NCBI RefSeq assembly: GCF_040869045.1
Contig: NC_090319.1
Location: forward strand, 225,656,490-225,720,489
Length of the DNA: 64,000 nucleotides
Source of the DNA: Eurosta solidaginis
Taxonomy: Eukaryota > Arthropoda > Insecta > Diptera > Tephritidae
Reading direction: 5' to 3'
The translations under genes were made by a program, and so were the position numbers. The notes under the pieces are model-generated. The model did not search any database, had not been told where the DNA came from, and saw nothing but the letters and a program-made list of their open reading frames with translations. Shown piece by piece: positions 10,556 through 20,409 of this stretch (positions are counted from its first letter, which is position 1; each line of letters starts with the position of its first letter).

Positions 10556-10677
10556 AAAAAAACTATAAAACCGAACTAAAAAAAATTTATACCAAAGTTT
10601 CGATCTATTTTATTTTTATTTTTTATCGGGCATTTGTAAAGTCAAATATACTAAAATTTTTGTTTGTATCCTTTGGT

Positions 10678-11046
10678 TTGGCGGCTGCCGTGGTGTGATG
10701 GTAGCGTGCTCCGCCATCCACACCGAAGATCTTGGGTTCACGCCCGGGTAAAGCAACATCAGAATTTTAGAAACAAGTTTTTTCAATTAGAAGACAATTT
10801 TTCTAGTGGGGTCGCCCCTCGGCGGTGTTTGGCAAGCACTCCGAGCGTATTTCTGACATGAAAGGCTCTCAGTGAAAACTCATCTGCCTTGCAGATTCCG
10901 TTCGGAGTCGGCATAAAACAAGTTGGTCCCGTCCCGCCAATTTGTAGGAAAAATCAAGAGGAGCACGACGCAAATTGGAAGAGCAACTCGGCCTAAGATC
11001 TCTTCGGACGTTGTCGCGCCTTACATTTATTTTATTTATCCTTTAG
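10678..11046 (+). mobile_element. tRNA-derived SINE, copy D
   Basis: Same unit and orientation as copies A and B, again preceded by the ORF1-fragment flank, and followed by 'AAAAATCATTACGGCCGCCG'. A box intact; B box 'GGTTCACGCCCGGG' with one base lost. The gypsy-1 remnant begins right after the shared tail, near 11125. Confidence 0.8.
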
Positions 11047-11108
11047 TTTGGCATTTCCACACAGTTTTTAAGAGAGATTTTAAAATTTTTTTAAAAATCA
11101 AAAAATCA

Positions 11109-11855
11109 TTACGGCCGCCGAAAAGAGAGAGAAAGCGGTTGTGCGGTCGGGGTTTCTTCCGGAACTACTCCTTCATTACGGATTTCGCACGGCGCAAGGA
11201 GATTACGGCCACAGTTGGCTTCGGCTGTTGACGTTCCAGCTAATTCGTGCTGCGCTGTGTTGATGCCAAAGCCTATTTCCAGTAAGTGTTGGTCCCAGAT
11301 ACGGTGGTCGTCCTTCGAGCGTTGGGCCGCCATTGTTTTTATGACATGGTTTGCCCTTTCCGTTGGATTCTCGTGAGGAGCGTAGGTGGCTGTCCGTCGC
11401 TGTTCTATTTTGTGTTCCATCAGGAACTCTTTTAATGCTTTTCCCGTGAATTGTTTCCCGTTATCGCTCAGGAAGATCTTGGGGCATCCGTGGCGATAGA
11501 TTATCCTCTCGCGTAGGGCCTTTATAACTACCGTGGCTGTGGCTAGGCGTAATGGTACCAGTTTGACCCATTTTGAGAACTTGTCTACTAGTACGAGTAG
11601 CGATGTGTTGCCTTGTTTTGACCTAGGTAGGGGCCCGACGAAATCTGCGGTGACAAGTTCCCGCGGATAGCGGCACGGCATGGTTGCCATTAATTCAGCG
11701 GGCCGTTGCTGCTGTACTTTATATTCGGCACAACAGATGCGCGTGCGGACATGCTTGACGACATCTCGGTATATGCCTGGCCAATAATAACTTTGCTGTG
11801 CTCGCTTAAGTGTTTTCTTTGCCCCTAGTTGTCCTGCCGTTGTGGAGTCATGCAC
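11109..11855 (-). pseudogene. Ty3/gypsy-1 integrase fragment
   Basis: A 248-residue open frame. The first about 50 residues are the end of an H2C2 zinc-binding domain ('KKTLKRAQQSYYWPGIYRDV'), followed by the catalytic core: first Asp in 'TADFVGPLP', second in 'FLSDNGKQF', Glu in the 'PTERANH' segment. The protein would insert element cDNA into chromosomes. The zinc domain is degraded (its second Cys pair reads 'CCAEYK'), and the C-terminal region runs into the boundary with the repeat at 11125, so the 3' end and 3' LTR are missing. It lies downstream of RNase H on the same strand, in normal Ty3/gypsy order. Confidence 0.88.
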
Positions 11856-12200
11856 TTCCTTAAGGACGGCCTATCGTGCGGATCGAGATATACATAGCTT
11901 CCACTGAGGGGTGCAAGAGAGTTGGTTCTTTGGTCTGATGTGTCGGAACAGCCTTGGGCCAATCGGCCTTTAGTCCGGATTGTGGTTTGGATTTTTGCAT
12001 ACCTCTTGTAACTTATTCGCGTACCAACCAGCATGACGATCTTGGATGGTATTGAGGGGGCAGCTTCCGTTTCAGTTGTTGGTAAGGGGCAGCGGGAAAG
12101 CGTATCGGCGACTGCGTTAGGGTGCCTTTACGGTATTCGATATCAAAATTGTACTGCTGCAATTCTATTTCTTGCTAGTCTATCCGAGGGATGCTGTAGC

Positions 12201-12557
12201 TTATGTAGCCACTTTAGAGTATGGTGGTTTGTTAACACGGTGAAACGGTACACTTCCAGGTATGTCCTCATTTTTCGAATTCCCACACAGTACCACTAAA
12301 CACTCCTGTTCCGTGGCGGAGTAAAGTTTTTTCAGGCTGGTAAGGCTGCGACTAGCGTAAGCTATGACCCTTTCCTGGTCCGAGTGCCGTTGGAATAGCA
12401 CGATTCCAAGCCCTTCTCCGCTTGCGTCAGTTTGTAATACGAAAGGGCGATCGAAGTCCGGACAGCATAGTATGGGTGCATTCGTCAGTCTATCCTTGAG
12501 GGCTCCGAATGCTTCGTATTGTTCTTTTTCCAAAGTCTTCCGTTGGCCTTTCTTCAT
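12201..12557 (-). pseudogene. Ty3/gypsy-1 RNase H fragment
   Basis: Begins with the linker before RNase H ('YEAFGALKDRLTNAPIL') and shows the first catalytic Asp in 'FVLQTDASGEGLG', then 'VIAYASRSL' and 'YSATEQECL' (second acidic residue). The frame is then lost ('VVLCGNSKNED'). In an intact element this domain degrades the RNA strand after reverse transcription. It sits between the RT remnant and integrase. Confidence 0.85.
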
Positions 12558-12646
12558 TAGTTGATGAAGGGGTGCTGCAATTGTCGCGAAGTCGACAATG
12601 AACCGACGGTATCAGGAGGCAAGTCCGAGAGTTCTTCGCAACTCCT

Positions 12647-13135
12647 TTATACTCCCTGCCTTTCGGCTACGTTTGTTGTACTGCTGCTATTTTCGCCGGG
12701 TCGGTGTATACCCCCTCCGCGGTAATCACGCATCCGGGGTAGTTGAGTTGGCTTTATACGAAATTGCATTTTTCCAAGTTGAGTTGCAGTTGGCTTTCCT
12801 GGAGGCATCTGAATACTTCCTCTAGGATTTCCAAGTGCTCTTCGAACGTGCTTCCCATTATAATAATGTTGTCGAGGCAGGCAAATACCTTTGGCTGGAG
12901 CTTCTTGAGGTCGAGGGTTGAGATGAATCGCGCTTCCTTCAGTTGTGCCGATTTGGGGAAGGGGGTAGGCGTCAGAGACTCTGGCGGCATTCAGCTGGCG
13001 GTAGTCGACGCACATTCTCCAACTTCCTTGCTTCTTCCGAACAAGCATTATGGGCGAGCTATACACGCTTTTCGACGGTTCTATGCGATCCGCTCGGAGT
13101 AGTTCCTTCTCCTCGTCGTTGATCACTTGTTGCAT
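12647..13135 (-). pseudogene. Ty3/gypsy-1 reverse transcriptase, internally deleted
   Basis: Two overlapping frames. One carries the RT fingers ('SVYSSPIMLVRKKQGSWRMC', 'VDYRQLNAA', 'DAYPLPQI'); the other carries palm motif A ('FISTLDLK') joined almost directly to motif C, written 'KVFACLDNIIIMG', and then 'EEHLEILEEVFRCLQE'. The roughly 90 residues normally between motifs A and C are absent. The catalytic YxDD box is degraded to CLDN. The enzyme cannot be functional. Confidence 0.88.
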
Positions 13136-13182
13136 GGCGGGGTTGCGAGGATAGTACCTCTGTTTTATGGGTTGGTCGTGTT

Positions 13183-13620
13183 TCAGCGTGATGACGTGTT
13201 CTGCCCGCGTGCAGCGTCCTTTCGTGCGAGAAAAATTTCCTGGTGATGTGAGTTCATCGTCTGCAGTTTGTATCGTTGATCTTGGGTCAAGTGTTCCTGG
13301 GTGGTTAAAGCATTGAGCGGGGCCCGCTGTGATGGATCGGTAGGCTGGTGGGGAGTCAGCTGGACGCCATCCAACGTGATGACGATCCTCCGCCTGCTTA
13401 GAAAACCTATCCCCAGTATCATCCTTTCGGCTAGGTTTGGAAGTGACGATACCAGTAAGGTAGTTGTGTGCCTGCCCAGCGTTAATTTTACTCTAAATAC
13501 TTCTGAGCTTGATATGCAGGTTTGATCGGCCAGCAAGACCTTTCTGGGGTTCGGGTGGGAGCGTATTTGGCGGTGTTCCAGGTGTTGGCGTATCATAGCA
13601 TCGATTTAAGTCAGCGTGGC
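13183..13620 (-). pseudogene. Ty3/gypsy-1 protease region
   Basis: The frame '...FRVKLTLGRHTTTLLVSSLP' and 'MILGIGFLSRRRIVITLDG' resembles the C-terminal half of a retroelement aspartic protease (the 'ILGxDFL' flap/helix segment). The nucleophile motif should lie just upstream, where the plus strand reads 'GGCTCCTGTATCCACTAGCG' near 13619-13638; on the reverse strand this gives 'LVDTGAT', in a shifted frame. The frame change between gag and here is a mutation or an original gag-pol shift; which cannot be told. Confidence 0.65.
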
Positions 13621-13631
13621 TCCTGTATCCA

Positions 13632-14746
13632 CTAGCGCGCGAACAACCATGCCTCAATGGTGATGCTGACGTAGAACCGATCACCGGAACCTCCCCTCTG
13701 GTTGACGTTGGTGCTTATAGCGCTATTGGCCCCTTGTGAGGTTATGCATGGCAGTGTCTGGCACCGGCAAACTCTTGACAGGATCCCGTCTCGGCCACAT
13801 CTGGAACAAAAATTCCGTGCCGGGTTGCGGCAATGGGCGCGCATATGGCCTTGTCGTTTACACCTCCATCCGATTTCCATCTGTTGTATCCTCTGCCCAA
13901 CATGGCTAAGATGTGCGTTTTCTGCATGGCCTGACTGTTCTCTACAGGAGTTCGTATTCGTCAGTCAATTCCATGAGTTCCTCGATAGTCCGGAACTCTT
14001 CTCTTTTGACGAGGAGGCGGTATTCCACTTTGAGTCCGTCGTATAAGCGGCTTATGTGGTCCTCCTTGGACATCGTCGGGCGCTGGCGAATCAGCGTCTG
14101 TAGTGCAAAGATGTAGTCCTTTGCCGTCGCCTGTGGATGTTGCTTCCTTTGCCGGATCGCTTCCTCCAACTGGCTCAGGTGACGTTGGGGTAGGCAAAAT
14201 CTCTCGGCTTCTCTTCGGAACTCGGCTCATTTATGGATGTTAGGTTTGCGTACTGAACCACTGGAGTGCCTTACCGCTTAGGAGTTCGGGAAGCATCATA
14301 AGGATATTGTCCAGGGGGATTCGATAGCATCCTGCTAGTTCTACAACTCGTTCCAGGAAGTCGTGGAGAGTTCCATCGGCGTTGCAATGAATATTCCAGT
14401 ATTGGCTGATTTCGTTTATGGTTTGTACTCTGTTGCCTATGGTGCGCGGCCTTCTATAAGGATTGCAGTAGCGGTTTCCTCTGGTAATCTAACGGGCCTT
14501 TTCTATTCGGCATACATTTCTAGTTCTAGGTCTCTCAGCAAGTTTTCCGTTGATGCTCGTGCTCTCTTGGTTCGCACGTAGGTACTCAATGCGGTGCGTA
14601 GATCAGCTACATTATGTCCTTCTACGAAAATGCGGTGCCGCTTGCATTCCGCGACCAGTTTCTCCTTCTTAAGAAGATAAATCCAGCTGAGAGAGTCGGT
14701 GGTTAGCGTGTTTTGATGGGGGTGTGTGACGATCGGTGGTTCTGGT
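13632..14746 (-). pseudogene. Ty3/gypsy-1 gag remnant
   Basis: Reverse-strand frames in order: a SAP-like start ('LVAECKRHRIFVEGHNVADL'), a capsid-type segment ('DFLERVVELAGCYRIPLDNI' followed by 'LSGKALQWF'), 'ATAKDYIFALQTLIRQRPTM', 'LYDGLKVEYRLL', then two degraded zinc knuckles ('RCKRQGHMRAHC', 'FCSRCGRDGI'). Gag packages element RNA. Several frameshifts and an in-frame stop interrupt it, so this is a dead copy. Confidence 0.75.
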
Positions 14747-14989
14747 GTGTTCGATTAACTCGCTCCTCCAGTGTTGGTGTTGGTGGATGAATTTCCACTG
14801 TCGCCTGTGGGAATGAGAATCTGCTCGGCGCCATTTCTAAGATGGATTTCGTCGAAGACTGGGGCAGCACTCAGCCAATACAGAGTCGAAAGAGAACACC
14901 TATTTCCTTTCAAAATGAACACACGTCGATTTGTTGTTGGTTTTTGGTCAAGCACACACACTGTAGCGGAGAGGTAGACCTGGCCGAGG

Positions 14990-15420
14990 AATGGGGGGGT
15001 GGACTGTAACCGAAGGTTGGTGAGTCGGTGGATCGATTTCCCAAACAACCGCAGGTCGGTGGAATCGATGCACGTCACAAGTGGGCACATGGTGGATCGC
15101 AGCGGGCTGGTGGATTGCGGATCGGTGGATACGGCTGGTGGATCGTTGGATCGATTTGCAAGGAACAGAAGGTTGGTGCAACCGATACAAGTCCAAGCAA
15201 CCGAAGGTTGGTGAAACCGATAAAAGTCCTTGGTTGACAAGCTGGTGGATTACGGAGGGTAGGTGGATACGGCAGGTGGATCGTTGGATCGACTTCCAAG
15301 CAACCGAAGGTTGTTGAAACCGATACAAATTGACAAAATGGTGGATTCTGGTGAGCCGGATGTTGGATCGATTTCCGAACAACCCCAGGTTGGTTGGTCA
15401 CCAATTTTACACAGGATCGA
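14990..15420. repeat. Minisatellite upstream of gypsy-1 gag
   Basis: Irregular direct repeats of 'GGATCGATTT(C)C(A)AA(G)CAACCGAAGGTTGGTG' and 'GTGGATACGGCTGGTGGATCG', about four to five diverged copies. The unit is not a multiple of three throughout, and all frames on both strands give Thr/Asn/Pro- or Trp/Val/Gly-rich low-complexity products, so I do not call a gene. By position it could be the 5' leader of gypsy-1; 'TTGGTGACCAACC' on the reverse strand near 15390-15402 might be a primer-binding site, but no LTR end ('CA') abuts it. Confidence 0.6.
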
Positions 15421-16156
15421 AAGTACAAGACAAGATAATGGTATCCGTTCACACGCATGAGGTACGGACCTTACCTTGCTGAATGGTTGAGCTTTCGATC
15501 ATCATGAAATGCAAATTGTTGGTACTTAACATAAGAAGATATGAAGAAGTTGAGAATTAAACGCAGTCTTAGCTAGACGATGGGTGAGCGAATGAAATGC
15601 GTGCCCATTATTACTTGCATTTGTCAGTGCCAGTCATTCGCTTGCAGCCAGCTGTTACAATGGTGGCGTTTGTAATGGGGAACAGTGCATTGGTTACAGT
15701 GGGGTGAATTTAGAAAATACTTGTAATGCAGGTAAAGCGGCATTACAAATTGCCGGGCATTATCACACGTCACCAGCGAATGCAGCTCGCATGACCGATG
15801 CCAGGTCTGCGCAAAACGACACCACTCCCTAATACACCGATCAGCTGTGAAAGTTTCGGCACCCGCACGCGCCACGCAGGAACTTCGGTCAGCCGTACCG
15901 CTTCAGGCACCCCCTGCCCCCACCGGGCGATGTACCGCGCAAGGGCTGCAGACTGCCGCTGAACGCGCCTAGGGCGGGGACGTTGGCTGAGCGAATCCAC
16001 AGCCAACTCAAAATCGAAACTATGTTTTGCATAAATATATATATAATTTTAATAATATTGAATTAACATTGAATTCACATTGAATTTGCATATGCACCCT
16101 TTACTTATAAATGAGTACTAAATAAGCTACAAATGTATGAACATATATGTAAATAT
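15421..16156. other. Unassigned stretch, part GC-rich
   Basis: About 735 bp with no recognised gene. 15780-15990 is clearly richer in GC than its surroundings ('CAGGCACCCCCTGCCCCCACC'). It may be what remains of the gypsy-1 5' LTR or unrelated host sequence. From 16020 it becomes AT-rich with 'AATTCACATTGAATTTGCAT'-type repeats up to the gypsy-2 LTR. Confidence 0.4.
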
Positions 16157-16647
16157 TGTAACAAATTTACTGCAATTCCGCATATTTCAAATCTTCTACT
16201 GAGGTTCGAATAACTAAACTGTTGAATAAATAACTCCAATATTTAATAATGCAAAATGGCCTTTATTAAAGTAATTCACAATAAATAACTCTACTATTGC
16301 TCGACAGATAGCGTGCTTAATCAAAACTGACTCCAGCGCCTCTGCGGTACTTGCCTTTTATACTCTTTGATTTCCTCGTTGCATCTTCTAGGCGCTTCTG
16401 TTCTAGAATCTACTAGTTGGTTATCTGCTATAGTTATAACTACAGATGTACGTGTATAGCTCTCATATGAGCGTGTGTTTGTGAGCGACACTTCCACAAT
16501 TATAATTGCATATCTCAGATAAGATATCTGCATGTGTTTGTGCGTTGCTTCTCCGCTGCGTGTACGTACATATGTGTAGACATAATCATTGATTCGTTTA
16601 TGTAGATGCATAATGATTTATTTGCGGATGAGCTAATATTCGTAACA
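16157..16647 (-). repeat. Gypsy-2 outer 3' LTR (copy A)
   Basis: Reverse-strand LTR from 'TGTTACGAATATTAGC' (16647) to '...TTTGTTACA' (16157). It lacks about 60 bp near its U3 start that the other LTR copies have ('GCATCGGCTTAGAGATG', 'CAGTACCCCTTAGTGTTGC'). It is followed on the plus strand by 'CTGCCCTCCACCTAAGTCTG', a PPT-like stretch. Confidence 0.8.
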
Positions 16648-16673
16648 CTGCCCTCCACCTAAGTCTGATGGTG

Positions 16674-17123
16674 TGATGGCCTTTATTAAAGTACTTCACG
16701 ATAAATAACTCAACTATTGCCCGACATATAGCGTGCTTCATCGAAAACTGATTGTAGCGCCTCTACCTTTGGTGCTTTTATACTCTGTGATTTCCTCGTT
16801 GCATTTTCTAGGCGCTTACAGAATGTATTTAGTTACTGCCATATAATTATAACTACAGATGCACGTGTATAGCTTCTCATATGCGCGCGTATTTGTGAGC
16901 GACACTTCCACAATTAAAATTGCATACTTTCGGGAGCATCTCAGATAAGATATCTGCATATGCTTGTGCATCTCTTCTCCGCTGCGTGTACGTACATATG
17001 TGTAGACATTATTGATTCGCTTATGTAGATACATAATGATTGATTTATGGATGTGCATACAAGGCGCTGCTTAGCATCGGCTTAGAGATGACAGTACCCC
17101 TTAGTGTTGCTAATATTCGTGAC
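16674..17123 (-). repeat. Gypsy-2 inner 3' LTR (copy B), truncated
   Basis: A second LTR copy between the internal region and LTR A. It keeps the U3 start ('TGTCACGAATATTAGC' on the reverse strand) but ends at 'TTTATTAAAGGCCATC', missing about 90 bp of the LTR 3' end. The preceding internal sequence carries its own purine-rich stretch ('CTGAGGGCAG'). Confidence 0.75.
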
Positions 17124-17571
17124 ACTGCCCTCAGCACAAGTCTGATCGTCTCGATCAGACAAATCTCCCGATCTAAACGCCGCTAGCATCTCCAAATGTA
17201 CGACTTTTATACTACGTGGTTTCCCAATGGTTTGTATGCGGTAGATGGTATCAATGATCTTCTTCACAACTTTGTACGGGCCTTCCCAACTACACCGAAT
17301 CTTGAATGGAACACCTTTCCGCCGGTGAGGGTTGTATAACAGTACCAAATCTCCCGCCAAGAAACCTTCCCAATTATTGTTCTCATCATACGTTGTTCTC
17401 ATCATACCTGTGTTTCATCGTACTACTCATTACCCTGGTTCGTTCCTTCGCACTCTGTTGTTTGGACAATGAACTACTTCGTAGAGCTTGCGCTTGACGG
17501 ATTTGCTTTGCATAATCACTATCGTTCCGACGCTTCACAACAGTAGTGTGTCTTGGCGTGAAACCACCCAT
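17082..17571 (-). pseudogene. Gypsy-2 integrase C-terminus
   Basis: Frames '...GGFTPRHTTVVKRRNDSDYA' and 'GFLAGDLVLLYNPHRRKGV', 'KIRCSWEGPYKVVKKIIDTI', 'YRIQ' are the GPY/F-type C-terminal domain that binds DNA and chromatin in Ty3/gypsy integrases. A 16-bp tandem duplication ('GTTCTCATCATAC' twice, near 17378-17409) shifts the frame between the two parts. The last residues read into the LTR. Confidence 0.85.
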
Positions 17572-17829
17572 GCATTCTTCTGCGAAATTGTTTCCTTCGT
17601 TTTAGTGCGTCCGTTAGGGCTTTTCAATGCCAGTGTTTCTCTAACAGGTACCTTCGGTTTTGATTTGTTTGGCCCATTTGTCCATCAGCCTTTGCTCGAT
17701 CTACTTTCCTTGACTTTCGTGGTCTCTGTCGTATCTCCACCACCAGCACTCGCTTAATGCTGAACCCTTTTTCCTAACTGAAGTTAAGTGACACATCCTT
17801 GTTCTTATACTACATAATCCTTCTCTGCA

Positions 17830-18160
17830 TATCGATCCTGATGTCATAGTCAACTAAGAAATCCACTCCCAATATGACTTCATCAACGATCTCTGCCACA
17901 ACGTATTTGTGTAGAACCATGACCTCCCCAATTAAGACTTCACATACCACTTCTCCCTAGACTTGGTTATATTCGCCAGTAATCGTACGCAATCTTGCTC
18001 CAGGTAATGTCTTTACTCTCCTGTTGACCAAATCAGATCGGAACAAGGAATTAGATGCGCCCGTATCTACAGTCAGTACACGCTCCTTGCCATCCAATTT
18101 TCCTTTGGAGGTAAGACTGCTCGATTTTCTTCCAGTTTGCGAGATAGGTATCACACGACA
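17830..18160 (-). pseudogene. Gypsy-2 aspartic protease
   Basis: The nucleophile motif 'LTVDTGASNSLFR' is clear, followed by 'LPGARLRTITGEYNQV', a stop at about 17957, then in-register 'VVAEIVDEVILGVDFLVDYD', the conserved ILGxDFL segment. It would cleave Gag-Pol. RT should follow but is absent: from about 17830 to 17571 the sequence runs straight towards the integrase C-terminus. Confidence 0.85.
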
Positions 18161-19343
18161 TTCACGTAGCTGGGGAAAGTTCTCGATCTTTACATTTGAC
18201 TCGCTCTTGTTTATCTCCTCCAGCTTTGCGTTTACGACCAGCCAAGTTGGAACTACCATGACCGGTGCTGTAATGACGTGCAATGTGACTTGGGTTACCA
18301 CACTTGAAACACTTCATAACTCCGGCATTGTTTTGTTGTAATCCCTTCAGTTCTTCCAAAATTGTGTCTACCCAATCTGGCCTTTCCACTTCCACGCGAT
18401 GAGCCTTGCATGCGGGCTTACACAAAAGTGACGCTGTTTCCTGAGTCAGTGCATGGGATACCGTTTGGAATCTTTACCTTTTCAGTGTATTCCACGGGTG
18501 CGTCCGCATTTGCAAATTTTGCCAATCTTTCAACATCCGAAGCAAACTCCTTTAATGTCTCATTTGCTTTTTGGTAACGGTTTTGCAACTAAATTTGGTA
18601 TATCTGTTTTCTATGCTCGCTTCCATAACGTCTCTCGTCTGTAGGATTTCAGCTGCTTGCCCCCTCAATGCTATGAATAGAGAAGCAACTTTATCTTCAG
18701 CATTCTAGTTGTTCACTGCTGACGTCTTCTCAAATTGAAGCTTGAATACCTCGGAAGGAACAGAGTCGTCAAAAGATGAAGTTTTTACCTTCGGATTGCT
18801 CGCTTGAACAGCTGGGCGATTTAGTTGTAACTGTTGCATAAGACCTTTCAACACTTCCATCTCGGTATCAATTTTGTCCTCGAGTTGTAAAATTTTTGCA
18901 TCCTGCTCTTCCAGTTTCGCAAAGAGCTGCGATGATACCTGTTCCGAATTTTTTGTCGACATTCCAGATATACGTGCCTCTTGCGCTTCCAGTTGAGATG
19001 ACATATATGTCTTCTGTTCTTCCAATTGAGATGACATTTGCGACGTCATTTCTGAAATGCGTGCCTCCTGTAACTCCAGCTGAGATGCCATTGTCGATGT
19101 TTGTACAGATATTGTGCTCGTCACTGTCTGCGGTGTTTCGTTTTTTTCTTCCATTTTTGTTGTTGTTTTGTCGCTATCATAATGAAAGACATACTCCTCA
19201 GCATTGAAGGTTCCTTCAAATACCATAGCTACACTTAGTCGTTTTGGTAGCTGGGATTTATCGCCAAAAGTAGCCAATCCACGGATTTCTAACTCCTCCT
19301 TCAGTTGCTGGATCGTCAATTCACTCAACTTTGCCATGTCCAA
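18160..19343 (-). pseudogene. Gypsy-2 gag with SAP-like and coiled-coil segments
   Basis: Starts with ATG at 19343. Residues about 5-35 ('LSELTIQQLKEELEIRGL', 'GDKSQLPKRL') match the SAP helix-extended-loop-helix pattern used for DNA or chromatin binding. Residues about 85-160 repeat 'SQLEEQ.AYMSSQLEAQEAR' as heptads, predicting a coiled coil. A TAG follows 'TSAVNN', after which capsid sequence continues in frame ('AEDKVASLFIALRGQAAEIL'), then a zinc knuckle 'CFKCGNPSHIARHY' whose last Cys is Tyr. The stop and the lost Cys mark it as inactive. Confidence 0.75.
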
Positions 19344-19396
19344 CTTGTATTCCCAATCTTCGGAATTTATTGAGTAATTCCTCTTCTGACATCAAT

Positions 19397-19931
19397 TGTA
19401 ACAAATTTACTGCAATTCCGCTTCTATCTTCTACTAAGGTTCGAATCACTAAACTGTTGAATAAATAACTCCAATATTTAATAATGCAAAATGGCCTTTA
19501 TTAAAGTAATTCACAATAAATAACTCTACTATTGTTCGACAGATAGCGTGCTTAATCAAAACTGACTCCAGCGCCTCTGCGGTACTTGCCTTTTATACTC
19601 TTTGATTTCCTCGTTGCATCTTCAAGGCCCTTCTGTTCTAGAATCTACTAGTTGGTTATGTGCTATAATTATAACTACAGATGTACGTGTATAGCTCTCA
19701 TATGCGCGTGTGTTTGTGAGCGACACTTCCACAATTATAATTGCATATCTCAAATAAGATATCCGCATGTGCATTGCTTCTCCGCTGCATGTACGTACAT
19801 ATGTGTAGACATAATCATTGATTCGTTTATGTAGATACATAATGATTGATATATATGGATGTGCATACAATCACTGCTTAGCATCGGCTTAGAGATGGCA
19901 GTACCCCTTAGTGTTGCTAATTTTCGTACCA
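19397..19931 (-). repeat. Gypsy-2 5' LTR
   Basis: Right-hand (5' for the reverse-strand element) LTR, from 'TGTAACAAATTTACTGC' to 'GCTAATTTTCGTACCA' on the plus strand, followed by the target duplication ATAT. Contains the full U3 region that LTR A lacks. Differences from LTRs A and B are scattered, indicating an insertion old enough to have diverged. Confidence 0.85.
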
Positions 19932-19935
19932 ATAT

Positions 19936-20405
19936 GTACATTGAATTATTTATACATTAATATCTTGATGTATAGCGTTTATATTTTAAGAGTCATGAAT
20001 TGTACTCATAAGTTAGGGCAAATCTTATAATAGTTTATATACTTCGCCTCTCTGGCAAATCCCTCCCCTCTCCCCCTCCCCTTGAGTTGACAGATGTTTG
20101 TATGTATATAGTTTTTTGGCTGTGACATTCATCCGAACATTTTTCCCATCTCGTTTGTGAACCAAAACTTGTATAAACCTTTTAAAACCAAAATAATTAC
20201 AAATGCATTTAAAATTGAATCAGAAATTACATACGAATATATGAATGTAATTCATTACTTGGTTAGTGTAAAGTGTTGAAATTAAATTAATTAAATAGCT
20301 TAACAAGTGAAGGCAATGTTGTTTTATTTAAAACAAAACTATTTACGGTAGTTAGTTACCGAGAAATAAGAAAACTAGAAAAATATTATATCAGTTCAAC
20401 CCAGA
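19936..20405. other. Unannotated AT-rich flank
   Basis: AT-rich with one pyrimidine tract ('CCCTCCCCTCTCCCCCTCCC', about 20066-20085). I see no gene, RNA or repeat that I can name. Confidence 0.4.
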
Positions 20406-20409
20406 AAAA

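Larger units (their letters stand above)
16157..19931 (-). mobile_element. Ty3/gypsy-2: LTR-bounded deletion derivative
   Basis: LTR sequences begin 'TGTAACAAATTTACTGC' on the plus strand at both ends (16157 and 19397), and the outer boundaries carry a 4-bp target duplication ATAT (16153-16156 and 19932-19935). AT-rich 4-bp targets are known for the gypsy/17.6 group. On the reverse strand the body holds gag, protease and the integrase C-terminus, but reverse transcriptase, RNase H and the integrase core are missing, so it cannot move without help. 'ATTGATGTCAGAAGAGG' next to the 5' LTR is the expected place of the primer-binding site. Confidence 0.85.

Noticed and set aside
15075..15458. Reverse and forward ORFs of 65-160 codons in 14.75-15.46 kb
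   Set aside because: Overlapping open frames on both strands generated by the minisatellite; no shared protein features.
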